DNA of 64,000 bases. Origin: Streptomyces sp. CNH099 (GTDB lineage Bacteria > Actinomycetota > Actinomycetes > Streptomycetales > Streptomycetaceae). The stretch lies in assembly GCA_000514715.1 (NCBI GenBank), contig AZWL01000019.1, forward strand, positions 62,182 through 126,181. Reading direction: 5' to 3'. Of the stretch, positions 36,611 through 44,847 are shown one piece after another. Numbering within the stretch: the first letter of the stretch is position 1; each line of letters opens with the position of its first letter. The notes below the pieces were generated by a model. That model made no database searches and was not told the DNA's origin. It worked only from the letters and a program-made list of their open reading frames with translations. Both the position numbers and the translations under genes were made by a program.

Positions 36611-36961
36611 AAGCTCACGCGCGGGTTCGCCAACAGCTGTCCGCGTGACAGTCTGCTGGTGGTCGGTGACGAGATCATCGAGACCCCGATGGCCTGGCCG
36701 TGCCGCTATTACGAGACGTTCTCCTATCGCTCACTCGTCAAGGACTACTTCCGTCGCGGCGCACGCTGGACGTCGGCGCCCAAGCCGCAGCTCACCGACG
36801 CCCTGTTCGACTTGGAGAGGTGGGGCTTCGAGCCCGTCCCCTGCGACATGCTGCACTACGCGCCGTTCGGCGGGTCTTTCCACTGCGCCACCCTCGACAT
36901 CCGCCGCCGCGGTGCGCTCGATTCCTACTCCCCCCGGTCGGCCCGCGCGACCGCACCCTGA
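36611..36961 (+). pseudogene. Internally deleted amidinotransferase (StrB1/glycine amidinotransferase family)
   Basis: In one frame: RGFANSCPRDSLLVVGDEI, then TPMAWPCRYYETFSYRSLVK, DYFRRGARWTSAPKPQLTD, which is the middle of amidinotransferases, joined directly to LERWGFEPVPCDMLHYAPFG and GSFHCATLDIRRRG, the C-terminal end with the catalytic Cys. The N-terminal third and a central block (with the active-site Asp/His region) are absent. Intact members are about 350 residues and transfer the amidino group of arginine, as in streptomycin or guanidino-polyketide synthesis. A dead relic. Confidence 0.75.
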
Positions 36962-37120
36962 ATGCACGCCACACCAACAGACTGCCGGGATGTACCAAGC
37001 ACCTGGGGGTAACGACAGAAGTCGCCTCACCTTCACCGTCGTAAGGAGCCACTTCGCGTGTGATCAGGCCCGCAGCCCGGTGAGGAGACCCCACCCCCGC
37101 GGCAGGAAGGGAGCGTACGC

Positions 37121-37999
37121 ATGTCCCGTCCTGTGACTGCCGGTGTGGACGGGTCGCCGGCGGCCGTCGCGGCGGCCGCGTGGGCCGCCAGGGAGGCGGT
37201 CCTGCGCAGAGTGAGCCTGCGGATCGTCTACGCGGATCGGTCGCCGGGCCCGGCAACCGCGCAGTCCGCCAGCTTTGACGTACGGGGCCACTGGACCGAA
37301 GAGCTGCTGGGCGAGGCCGCGGGAGCGGTGCGGCGCGAGCACCCTTCTCTGGAGATCGAGCGTCGGCGTCGATTCGGGCAGCCTTCCGACGTCCTGGCCG
37401 GCGAGGCAGCCGAGGCCGGTCTCCTGGTGCTCGGCTCCCGCGGTCTGGGAGGGGTGAGGGGGTTCCTCCTCGGGTCGGTCGGCCTAGCGACGATCAGCGT
37501 CACGGAGAACCCGGTCGTGCTCGTGCGGGCGCCGGAGCGACCGGACGCAGCGGACGGAACTGCCCCGGCCGGTCCCACCCGCGACGTGGTCGTCGGCGTG
37601 GACCTCGACCAGTGCTTCGCCCCGCTCCTCGACTTCGCCTTCCAGGAAGCCGCACTCCGTGGCGACCGCGTCCTGGTCCTGTACGGGTGGTCGCTCACGC
37701 CCATGGTCCGCGACGCCTCGGCGCTCGTCGCAGCCGAGCGGGGCATAGGCCCCGAGATCGCGCGGCGTCTGGGGGAAGCCCTGAGGCCATGGCGGCGGAA
37801 GTTTCCTTCCACGGAGATCGCCGCACGATCGCCCGTCGGCGGCCCGGCTCGACTGCTCCTGCACGCCGCGGACAACGCGGACCTCGTAGTGGTCGGCCGA
37901 CGCATGCGAGAAGGCGATCTGGGCGCGCACATCGGATCCGTCACCCATGCTTTGATTCACCACTGCCCGGTGCCCGTCGCCGTCATCGCCCATGATTGA
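37121..37999 (+). CDS. Tandem universal stress protein (UspA fold, two domains)
   Basis: 292 residues, ATG 37121 with GAAGGGAG upstream. Two UspA-like domains (about 1-145 and 150-292). Domain 1 has the start VTAGVDGSPAAVAAAAWA and the ATP-binding LVLGSRGLGGVRGFLLGSV; domain 2 has VVVGVDLDQ and LVVVGRRMREGDLGAHIGSV, a less canonical nucleotide loop. Typical of streptomycete stress genes under redox or dormancy control; no regulator site is recognised. Confidence 0.93.
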   Translation: MSRPVTAGVDGSPAAVAAAAWAAREAVLRRVSLRIVYADRSPGPATAQSASFDVRGHWTEELLGEAAGAVRREHPSLEIERRRRFGQPSDVLAGEAAEAGLLVLGSRGLGGVRGFLLGSVGLATISVTENPVVLVRAPERPDAADGTAPAGPTRDVVVGVDLDQCFAPLLDFAFQEAALRGDRVLVLYGWSLTPMVRDASALVAAERGIGPEIARRLGEALRPWRRKFPSTEIAARSPVGGPARLLLHAADNADLVVVGRRMREGDLGAHIGSVTHALIHHCPVPVAVIAHD

Positions 38000-38149
38000 C
38001 GCCTCCGCCGCCCCGACCGTGCCGTCGTCGAAGCCTGTCGCCCCCTTCCTGACGGCATCCGGGGTGCTCGCGAGGCCGGCGTGCCTGTTCGGGTCGCTCT
38101 CTGGAGCGTCAGACGCGGTCCGCCCCGGGGTACTGGGGACCCTTGACCC

Positions 38150-39001
38150 GTGAACATCGTGATCGCGGTGTCGAGCGCGCTGATGGCCGCCGTATGTTTC
38201 GGTATCGGGTCGGTGCTGCAGCACGTGGCGGCGCGGCAGGCGCCGACGCGGAAGTCGATGAGTCTGCGGCTTCTGCTCGACCTGGTCCGCCGGCCCAGAT
38301 GGCTGGCGGGGTTGGTGCTTTCCGTCTCCTCCTTCGCCTTCCTCGGGCTCGCGCTCGCTTTCGGTCCCCTGGTCCTGGTGTTGCCGCTTTCGGCAACCGA
38401 TCTCCTCTTCGCCCTGCCGTTTCTGGCTCTGCGGCGCGGGGAGAGGCTGACCCGTTGGGAGAAGACCGGAATGCTCTGCACGGCGGGAGGCGTGGCGGTG
38501 TTTCTGGCGGTGCTGCCGCTCTCTGCCGGGGTTATGCTCCCCACGGCCTACGCCTGGGTCCCCGTGTTCGCGCTGGTCGTCGCTACCGTGGCCCTGCTGG
38601 CGCCTGTGGGAGCCAGGCATCCGGGGTGGATACGGACAGCCGCATACGCGGTCTGCGCGGCACTGATGCTGGCGCTTCTGGACGGCTTGGCCAAGAGCAC
38701 GTTCGGCCGTTTCCGGGCCGACGGCCGCGAAGTCCTGCTCCACTGGGAACCATACGCGTTGATCACCGTCGGGGTGACGAGCCTTGTTCTGTCGCAGAGC
38801 GCCTTCCAGGCCGGCTCTCTGGCTGTCAGTCTGCCGATCATCGACACCCTGGAGCCGATCGGCGCCGTTGCGATCGGCATCGCCGTCTTCGGCGAGCAAC
38901 TCGCACTCACCGGCTGGGAACTGGCGGTGCAGATGGTGGGAGCGGCCGCGGCGGTGACAGGCATCGTGCTGCTGAGGCGGTCGCCGCTGGCCACGGCGTG
39001 A
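38150..39001 (+). CDS. EamA/DMT-like membrane transporter
   Basis: 283 residues from GTG 38150 (GGGGAC upstream). Nine to ten hydrophobic segments arranged as two repeats, beginning IVIAVSSALMAAVCFGIGSVLQHVAARQ and ending VGAAAAVTGIVLL. It fits the DMT superfamily, and the LxHVAARQAP start is shared with actinobacterial proteins of this group sometimes related to magnesium or multidrug transporters. The substrate is unknown. Same strand as the stress protein, 150-nt gap. Confidence 0.85.
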   Translation: MNIVIAVSSALMAAVCFGIGSVLQHVAARQAPTRKSMSLRLLLDLVRRPRWLAGLVLSVSSFAFLGLALAFGPLVLVLPLSATDLLFALPFLALRRGERLTRWEKTGMLCTAGGVAVFLAVLPLSAGVMLPTAYAWVPVFALVVATVALLAPVGARHPGWIRTAAYAVCAALMLALLDGLAKSTFGRFRADGREVLLHWEPYALITVGVTSLVLSQSAFQAGSLAVSLPIIDTLEPIGAVAIGIAVFGEQLALTGWELAVQMVGAAAAVTGIVLLRRSPLATA

Positions 39002-39777
39002 CGCCCATGCGCAGTGGCATGGCCGGCCTGTTGCGCGGGGCTGCTCGCACGCCGGGAACCTGCCAGCCGGTTGGCCGTGCGGCCTTGGCGGGGTCAGGCT
39101 TGGGATACGGGGCAGAGCGGGAGGCGCTTGAGGTGCTGGGAGATCGAGTCACGGTCGGCGGTTCCGGCGGTGGTCGGCAGCCGGGGCCGGCGCGCACCGG
39201 CCGGCATCGCCCGCCGCCGCACCCGAGCCGGTGCGACGGTCCAGTCCGGGGGACGCCCGCGGGCGGCCGGGAGAGCAGGGAGCGGACGTCGTGAGGCACT
39301 CCTTGCCGTGCCGCCGGGAATTCGAGCACGGCAAGGAGCGTCCGTCGGGAATCATCGCCGCTCCGGACCGGTCGGGTCGGCGGTGTGTGTCGGGTCAGGT
39401 GGCGCAGGTGTGTCCGTTGAGGGTGAAGGCGGTCGGTGCTGGTCCCTCCTGGGTGCGGCTGCCGTTGAAGCCGTCGCCCCCCTGGTCGGCGCCACCACCG
39501 GCCGGTGGACCTGCTCAAGGCGGTGGCCGTCGCCCGCGCCATGGGGAGCACATCCGCGCCGCCGGCGTCCGGTCCCCGGCAGCACGAACATGTCCCGTCC
39601 GCCATGGAACAAATTCAGCAGGGAACGGGGGTGCGTCAATCACATGGACGCTTTTCGGGAACGGGTATCAGGATGATCCGGCATACGATCACCCTTTTCG
39701 ACCCTCGCGATGATAGGACTTAAGCGCCCGATTTCGCGCCGCCCACTTATCCGCTTGTGTCACTTTCGTAATCTTCA
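39002..39777. other. Gene-free stretch with a 13-bp inverted repeat
   Basis: No convincing gene in about 780 bases. It contains a perfect inverted repeat CTCCTTGCCGTGC (39299-39311) / GCACGGCAAGGAG (39326-39338) with a 14-nt loop, which may be a terminator or a remnant of a mobile end, and a short CBM2-like relic. The base composition turns distinctly AT-richer from about 39600. Confidence 0.6.
39395..39482 (-). pseudogene. Relic of the C-terminal end of a CBM2 domain protein
   Basis: Minus-strand codons read GGDGFNGSRTQEGPAPTAFT then LNGHTCAT and a stop (TGA 39395-39397). This closely follows the last strand of family-2 carbohydrate-binding modules (GFNGS..N..PTxFTLNGxxC). Nothing upstream continues the domain, so only about 28 residues survive. 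Low-length evidence, so moderate confidence. Confidence 0.4.
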
Positions 39778-39807
39778 TTGACTTGAAGCCGCGGCGGGAA
39801 ATAACTT
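39778..39807 (+). promoter_or_regulatory. Candidate SigA-type promoter of the HAD gene
   Basis: TTGACT (39778-39783), 18-nt spacer, TAACTT (39802-39807), within an AT-rich stretch. The start point would be near 39814, leaving a 118-nt leader before the HAD gene. Confidence 0.5.
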
Positions 39808-39931
39808 ACCAATAGTCACATTCGACTCTGGTGCGGCTCGACCAATCGTGTGCGAGGAAGCCATGCGCTTCCGGTGAGCCGACGGGATCCGGAGTTCGAT
39901 CTCACTCCAGACGGGTTGAAGGGGTATTGGC

Positions 39932-40624
39932 ATGCTGAAAAAAAGAAGCCCGCGCTGGTCCCCAAGGGCCGTGATCTTCGACTGCGACGGAACGCTGCTG
40001 GACAGCGAGAAACACTGGATGGACGCCCGACGGCACGTGCTGGCGGGCCACGGAGTCACCCTGGACGAGAAGTTCGCCGACCTGGCGCAGGGCATCCACT
40101 ACACGGAGTGCGGCCGGCTGATGGCCACCCTGGCGGGCCGGCCCCATCTCGCCGCCACGATGACCGACGAACTGCTGTGCGCCTTCCGGGCGTTCGCTGT
40201 GGCCAGCCCCGCCACCTGCCCCGGGGCGCCGGCCCTTGTCGCGTCCGCGGCCCGCCGGGTGCCGCTCGCCGTCGCCAGCAACTGCCCCCAGGACGTGGTG
40301 GAGACCTGCCTGGAGTCCGCGGGGCTGCTGGGGCACTTCCGCCATGTGGTCGTGCCCGGGGGCGATGTCCGGCCGAAGCCGAACCCGGACGTCTACGTGG
40401 AGGCGGCGTCCCGGTGCGCCGCCGCCCCCTCCTCCTGCCTCGCCCTTGAGGACTCACTCTGCGGAATCCAGTCGGCGGTCTGCGCCGGCATTCCGGTGAT
40501 CGGCATCGGCGAGCACCCCTCGCCCGAGCACCTTCAACTCGCGGACGGGTGGGTGACGTCCCTCGCTGATTCGAAACTCAACGCCTGGGTCAGCGGCTGG
40601 GAGCAGCACGGCCGTCCGGCGTGA
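39932..40624 (+). CDS. HAD-superfamily phosphatase (subfamily IA)
   Basis: 230 residues, ATG 39932 with GAAGGGG upstream. Motif I FDCDGTLLDSE gives nucleophile D17 and acid D19; motif II is the Ser/Asn of VASNCPQDVV; motif III Lys is in VRPKPNPDVY; motif IV is LEDSLCGIQSA. An alpha-helical cap lies between motifs I and II. Related to beta-phosphoglucomutase, phosphoglycolate phosphatase and sugar-phosphate phosphatases; the substrate is open. The N-terminal codons are unusually A-rich (LKKRS), unlike the surrounding genome, which fits the AT-rich upstream DNA and suggests transfer. Confidence 0.9.
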   Translation: MLKKRSPRWSPRAVIFDCDGTLLDSEKHWMDARRHVLAGHGVTLDEKFADLAQGIHYTECGRLMATLAGRPHLAATMTDELLCAFRAFAVASPATCPGAPALVASAARRVPLAVASNCPQDVVETCLESAGLLGHFRHVVVPGGDVRPKPNPDVYVEAASRCAAAPSSCLALEDSLCGIQSAVCAGIPVIGIGEHPSPEHLQLADGWVTSLADSKLNAWVSGWEQHGRPA

Positions 40625-40650
40625 ACTGAGCGTCACGGGAAAGAAGACAA

Positions 40651-40686
40651 ACGGAGGACCGGCGGAGCACGCCGCCTCCCTTCCGT
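40651..40686 (+). terminator. Hairpin downstream of the HAD gene
   Basis: Imperfect stem ACGGAGG...GGCGG (40651-40665) / CCGCC...CTTCCGT (40672-40686), 27 nt after the HAD stop, with one wobble pair and a small internal loop. Confidence 0.5.
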
Positions 40687-41377
40687 GATTGCCGCTGAGG
40701 GGCGAATTCCCCGGACGGCTCTCATCGAATTTCCCGGGAAGCTCTTCTGCGATCATCGGGAATCGGCCGCGGCGTCACTCTCGGCACCCCGCGCACTCGT
40801 ACGCTTCCGCCATCCCGGGCACCCGCCGGGGCTCGTTCGACTACCGGACGTAATATGTGATGCCGGTCAGTCGTTGCTGGTCAGGCCGGTGCCGGCGAGG
40901 CGGCCGCCGAATTCGTCTGGGCGGTACTCGACATCGGGTCCCCGCCCACGGCACCGATCCCGTTCCAGGTGTCCCGATCGAGGTGAAGCTTCACTGCGGC
41001 AAGGTCCGTCCGCCCAAGGGCGCCCGGTGTGGTGGTGGTGCTGACTCCGGTCCAGGCCGCCGCGTACCGACCCGAGCCGGCCGGCACCGCCCGGCGCCGT
41101 TGTCTGGCGCGTGGGCACGGTCTTCGGTCCGGTGGGCGGCCGCCGGCCGGCCGCTACCCGCGGCTCCGGCAGGGCTCTGCCGGAGCGGCGCATGGCCGGC
41201 CCCCGGGCTGGGCCGGTTACCGGGCACGCACCTCCGGCTCTTCCCGCAGCCGCCTCGTCGCCGGCGCGGCCGACCACGGCGGCGCCGGGCCGGCGGAACC
41301 ACCACCCGACGGCCGGCGGGCCCCGGGGCCCGGCTCTCCGGCGACGGCCGGGCCGCGGAAACGGCCGGTGGCGCGGA
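40687..41377. other. Gene-free stretch, possible minus-strand coding relic
   Basis: No intact gene in about 690 bases. On the minus strand 40881-41087 has protein-like codon use (AAVKLHLDRDTWNGIGAVGG) and a proper stop, but no start or recognisable family. It may be the end of a lost secreted protein. Confidence 0.35.
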
Positions 41378-42382
41378 TCATCCGGAATCCCTTGGCGGGG
41401 AGGCTCCGAGCCGGCCGGCCAGCGCCGCCAGCGCCTCCGCGCCCACCAGGTCTCCCGGCAGCAGCGGCACGTCGAGCAGCGGCACGTCCGGGATCTGCCG
41501 CCGCAGCCGTACGAGGTGCCCGTCCTCCTGCCCCCGGCGCCGGGCGAGCAGCTCGCCGGAGTCCGCGGGGGAGCGGCGGTTGGCGACGAGTGCGGCCACG
41601 TCGACGCCGAGGCCGGTGAGTTTCCCGTACACCTCCACGGTCTCGGCGATCGGGAGCGGCTCGGCGGTCAGCACGACCACGAACCCGGTCCGCTCCCCGT
41701 CCGTCACCGCCTCGCGCAGCCGGGAGAAGCGGTTGCGGCGGCGTACGAGCATCCGGCGCAGCTCGGCGTCGCGGTCGGTCTCCTCGCCGCCGCCGAGACC
41801 CCGCACCGCGGCGCCGAACCGCTCGGACCGGTCACGGTTGGCGAGCAGGGTCTCGGTCCAGGAGGTGAGCTGCTCGGGCAGCGTGAGCAGCCGCAGCGTG
41901 TGGCCGGACGGGGCGGTGTCGAAGACGACCAGGTCGTACGCCTCCTCCCCCAGCTCCACCGCCTCGGCGATCCGCTCCAGTACCGCCGACTCGTGGGTGC
42001 CGGGCGCCTGCCGGGCCAGCTCCAGATGCCGGGCGGCCGGCGCGTGCATCCGCTCGGGGAGCAGCCGCCGCATCGTTGCGGCGACCGCGGACAGGTGCTG
42101 CTCGACCGTGTGCTCCGGGTCGATCTCCAGCCCGTCGACGTAACCCGCCGCCCCGGCCCGCCCCCGGGGTGCCCCGGGGGCGGCGAGGCGCACGGGCGCG
42201 TCGCCCACGGGGCGGTCCCAGAGGTGGCCGAGGTTGTGGGCGGGATCGGTGGAGACCAGCAGCACGCGGGCGCCCGCCCCGGCGCGGCCGAGGGCGAGCG
42301 CCGCGGCGATGGACGTCTTGCCGGTCCCACCCTTGCCGCCGACGAAGACGACCCTGCGCGCGGCGATGAGGTCTAGCAGCAC
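41378..42382 (-). CDS. ArsA-family anion-transporter-type ATPase
   Basis: 334 residues from GTG 42382, which overlaps the preceding gene by 10 bases. Deviant Walker A VGGKGGTGKTS at 14-24, switch I DPAHNLG, and switch II FDTAPSGHTLRLL, all typical of ArsA/Get3 dimeric ATPases. The metal-binding Cys residues of arsenical pumps are not evident. Its fixed position after cstA and a cory-CC-star gene suggests a role in that membrane system, perhaps targeting or assembling it, and not arsenite export. Intact. Confidence 0.9.
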   Translation of the reverse strand: MLLDLIAARRVVFVGGKGGTGKTSIAAALALGRAGAGARVLLVSTDPAHNLGHLWDRPVGDAPVRLAAPGAPRGRAGAAGYVDGLEIDPEHTVEQHLSAVAATMRRLLPERMHAPAARHLELARQAPGTHESAVLERIAEAVELGEEAYDLVVFDTAPSGHTLRLLTLPEQLTSWTETLLANRDRSERFGAAVRGLGGGEETDRDAELRRMLVRRRNRFSRLREAVTDGERTGFVVVLTAEPLPIAETVEVYGKLTGLGVDVAALVANRRSPADSGELLARRRGQEDGHLVRLRRQIPDVPLLDVPLLPGDLVGAEALAALAGRLGASPPRDSG

Positions 42383-42630
42383 CCGACGTGCTCCAGTGGC
42401 GATCGGTCCATGCCCATCCGGAGGTGCCAGGTGTGGAAGTCCTCGTAGAGGGCGGGAACCAGCTCGGCGGTGTAGTACGCCGCCGGGTCGGGCACGCCCA
42501 GTGCCTCCGCGAGGACGACCATACGGAAGAGGTCGTCCTCCTCGCGCCGGGCGCGGGCGAACGTACGCCGGTAGGGGCCGGCGTAGAACTCCTCCAGACC
42601 GGCGCGCAGCGAGGCCCAGCGGGACGTCAT
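42373..42630 (-). CDS. Cory-CC-star-type small protein
   Basis: 85 residues from ATG 42630 (ATGA overlap with the cstA stop). Helical and rich in aromatic residues (LEEFYAGPYRRTFARARREE, AYYTAELVPALYEDFHTWH), with conserved-looking His and Tyr, and the last two residues are Cys-Cys before the stop. This matches a named family defined by a terminal CC pair and linkage to CstA and ArsA-like ATPases. Function unknown; the terminal Cys pair could bind metal or be lipid-modified or redox active. Confidence 0.85.
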   Translation of the reverse strand: MTSRWASLRAGLEEFYAGPYRRTFARARREEDDLFRMVVLAEALGVPDPAAYYTAELVPALYEDFHTWHLRMGMDRSPLEHVGCC

Positions 42631-44327
42631 GCCTTCAGCTCCGCCTTCTCCGTCACATCGGCGTCGGGGGCCTCCGGCGGCTCCTGGGACGCCCGGCGCA
42701 TCGCGACGACCGCCTCGAAGGCGACCCACAGGGCGGCGACGATGATCACGACGTCGATGGTCAGCAGCAGCCAGTCCCGGGCGTCGTAGAGGTCGCCGAG
42801 CTGCACGAGCGCGGCCCAGAACGACATCGCGAACACGACCGCGAGCGGCACCAGCGCGGGCGCCGGGTTCCTTCGCTTGCGGATCAGCATGACCGCGACG
42901 ATGGACAGGGTCAGGGAGGCCAGCAGCTGGTTGCTGGTGCCGAACAGCGGCCAGATACGGAGGCCGCCGGCACCCTCGGCGCCCTGGCTGAAGGTGAGTC
43001 CCATACCGGCGGCGAGCGCAATGAGGGTGCCGGCACCATTGTTGATCTTCACCTTGACGACCTCGCCGGCCTCCTGGACGACGAAGCGCAGCAGGCGCAG
43101 GCCGGTGTCCATGGTGGTGGCGGCGAACAGGATCGCCATGGTGGCCAGGACCGTCGCGCTCAGCGAGGCCGGCAGGCCCAGACCGCTGTGGACGATCTCG
43201 CCGCCGCCCGTGACGAACGCCCCGACGCCGCCCTCGCCGAAGGCGCTGTAGACGTCCTCCCAGTCGGCCAGGGTGCGGAAGCCCGCGACGGCGGCGATGA
43301 TCGCGCCGAGCGCGAGCATGCCCTCGCCGATCGCGCCGAAGTACCCGACGAAGCGGGCGTCGGTCTCCTTGTCCAGCTGCTTCGAGCTGGTGCCCGAGGA
43401 GACCATGCCGTGGAAGCCGGAGATCGCGCCGCACGCGATCGTGACGAAGAGCAGCGGCACGAGGTCCGGCGTGCCCGCGGGCACGGAGTCGTTGACGGCG
43501 GGGGCGACGATCGACGGGGCGCTCAGCAGCACCGAGACGAACAGGATGCCCAGCCCGACGAAGAGCTGGACGCCGTTGATGTAGTCACGCGGCTGGAGCA
43601 GCACCCACACGGGCAGGAGGGAGGCTATCCCGGCGTAGACGAAGAGGGCGACGATCCAGAAGGTCGCCGGGGACATGCCCAGGATCGGGTCGGGCAGCTC
43701 CACCGGGACGGCGTCGCCGAGGAGGATCAGGCCGTAGAGCGCCGCGACGCCGACCACGGTGACGAGGCCGAGGCTCATCCTGTAGCGGTAGACCGCCTGG
43801 CCGATCAGCAGCGCCACCGCGACCGCGCCCCAGGCGGGGATCACCGCGGAGGGGGTGGAGATCAGCAGGTTCTTGATGACCACGGCGAAGGCCGCGACCA
43901 CCATGAGGAGCAGCAGGAAGATCACGACGAGGAAGAGGTTCGCGCCCCGGCGGCCTATGTAGCGGCCGGAGAGAGTGCCCATCGAGCGGCCCTTGTTGCG
44001 GGCCGAGGCCCACAGGGCGCCCAGGTCGTGCATGCCCGCGAAGAAGACCGTGCCGAGCGTGACCCACAGGAACGCGGGCAGCCACCCCCAGATCACGGCG
44101 ACCGCGGGGCCGACGATCGGCGCAGCGCCGGCGACCGAGGTGAAGTGGTGGCCCCACAGCACGAACTTGTTGGTCGGGACGTAGTCCACGCCGTCCCGCA
44201 GGTCGTGCGCGGGCGTCTGGAAGGACGCGTCAAGCTTGTAGACCCGGTTGCCCAGGAATTTCGAATAAAGGACATATCCGCCCGCGAACATCGCGAGGCC
44301 GATCAACAGCAGCGGAAGTGCATTCAT
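42627..44327 (-). CDS. cstA: Carbon starvation protein A (CstA) family transporter
   Basis: 566 residues, ATG 44327. About 16 membrane helices with CstA signatures: YVLYSKFLGNRVYKLD, PTNKFVLWGHHFTSVAGAAP, VLLQPRDYINGVQL, GFHGMVSSGTSSKQL and FGTSNQLLASLTL. The family imports pyruvate or peptides during carbon limitation. It is shorter than E. coli CstA (about 700). First gene of a tightly overlapping operon with the cory-CC-star and ArsA-like genes. The 238 nt upstream hold no further gene. Confidence 0.95.
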   Translation of the reverse strand: MNALPLLLIGLAMFAGGYVLYSKFLGNRVYKLDASFQTPAHDLRDGVDYVPTNKFVLWGHHFTSVAGAAPIVGPAVAVIWGWLPAFLWVTLGTVFFAGMHDLGALWASARNKGRSMGTLSGRYIGRRGANLFLVVIFLLLLMVVAAFAVVIKNLLISTPSAVIPAWGAVAVALLIGQAVYRYRMSLGLVTVVGVAALYGLILLGDAVPVELPDPILGMSPATFWIVALFVYAGIASLLPVWVLLQPRDYINGVQLFVGLGILFVSVLLSAPSIVAPAVNDSVPAGTPDLVPLLFVTIACGAISGFHGMVSSGTSSKQLDKETDARFVGYFGAIGEGMLALGAIIAAVAGFRTLADWEDVYSAFGEGGVGAFVTGGGEIVHSGLGLPASLSATVLATMAILFAATTMDTGLRLLRFVVQEAGEVVKVKINNGAGTLIALAAGMGLTFSQGAEGAGGLRIWPLFGTSNQLLASLTLSIVAVMLIRKRRNPAPALVPLAVVFAMSFWAALVQLGDLYDARDWLLLTIDVVIIVAALWVAFEAVVAMRRASQEPPEAPDADVTEKAELKA

Positions 44328-44541
44328 ACGAGATGCCCTCTGGGTTCTGGGGAGATGGAGCGGCTGCCCTGTGCCAGGCGTGCACCTGACAGGCAGACGG
44401 TGGGAACGTGGAACGCGGCCCGCTCCGGCCGGCCGGCGGTCTGTTCAAGAGTTGCCGCAGGACCCGGTTCGGTTGACAGGAGATTTCGTGCAGTTTTCCG
44501 GCGGCTGCACCGTCGCCCGGCAGCCGTGGGCGGCGGGCCGG

Positions 44542-44579
44542 GCCGTTCAGGGCTGCGACTGCCGTTCAGGGCTGCGACT
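44542..44579. repeat. Perfect 19-bp tandem duplication across a stop codon
   Basis: GCCGTTCAGGGCTGCGACT occurs twice, at 44542-44560 and 44561-44579. The second copy contains the stop and the last codons of the small membrane protein gene, so the gene's 3' end is duplicated just after its stop. Confidence 0.9.
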
Positions 44580-44847
44580 GGCGGGTGGACACCCTGTCGT
44601 CGAAGATCACCCCGGGCTCGGCGGGCGCCTGGTTGAGCACCCACAGCCCGATCAGGGTGGCAAGGGCGAAGACCACGGTGATCAGCACCGCGAGGACGGC
44701 CCGGCGTCGCCGTTCTCTGCGCTGCCAGTCGACGTGCGCCGCGCGGTAGGCGCCGGGTGCGGGCCGTACGCCCTCGGCGAAGGCTTCGAGTGCGGTGCGG
44801 AGCTGCTCCTCGGTGCCGGGAGAGGAGGGCGAGGGAGAGGTGCTCAT
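44566..44847 (-). CDS. Small single-pass membrane protein coupled to an ECF sigma factor
   Basis: 93 residues from ATG 44847, overlapping the sigma stop (ATGA). Cytoplasmic N-terminal 48 residues (LRTALEAFAEGVRPAPGAYR), a basic stretch RRERRRR, one membrane helix at about 50-71 (VLAVLITVVFALATLIGLWV) and a short outer tail. The layout (short cytoplasmic helical part, one helix, sigma gene immediately upstream) is what a minimal membrane anti-sigma factor would look like, but no zinc or ASD motif is visible. Role inferred only. Confidence 0.8.
   Translation of the reverse strand: MSTSPSPSSPGTEEQLRTALEAFAEGVRPAPGAYRAAHVDWQRRERRRRAVLAVLITVVFALATLIGLWVLNQAPAEPGVIFDDRVSTRQSQP

Noticed and set aside
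36611..36961. Functional guanidino or aminoglycoside pathway
   Set aside because: Only a deleted amidinotransferase relic is present, with no other pathway genes in the window.
39299..39338. Inverted repeat as the end of an insertion sequence
   Set aside because: No transposase, target-site duplication or partner end was found.
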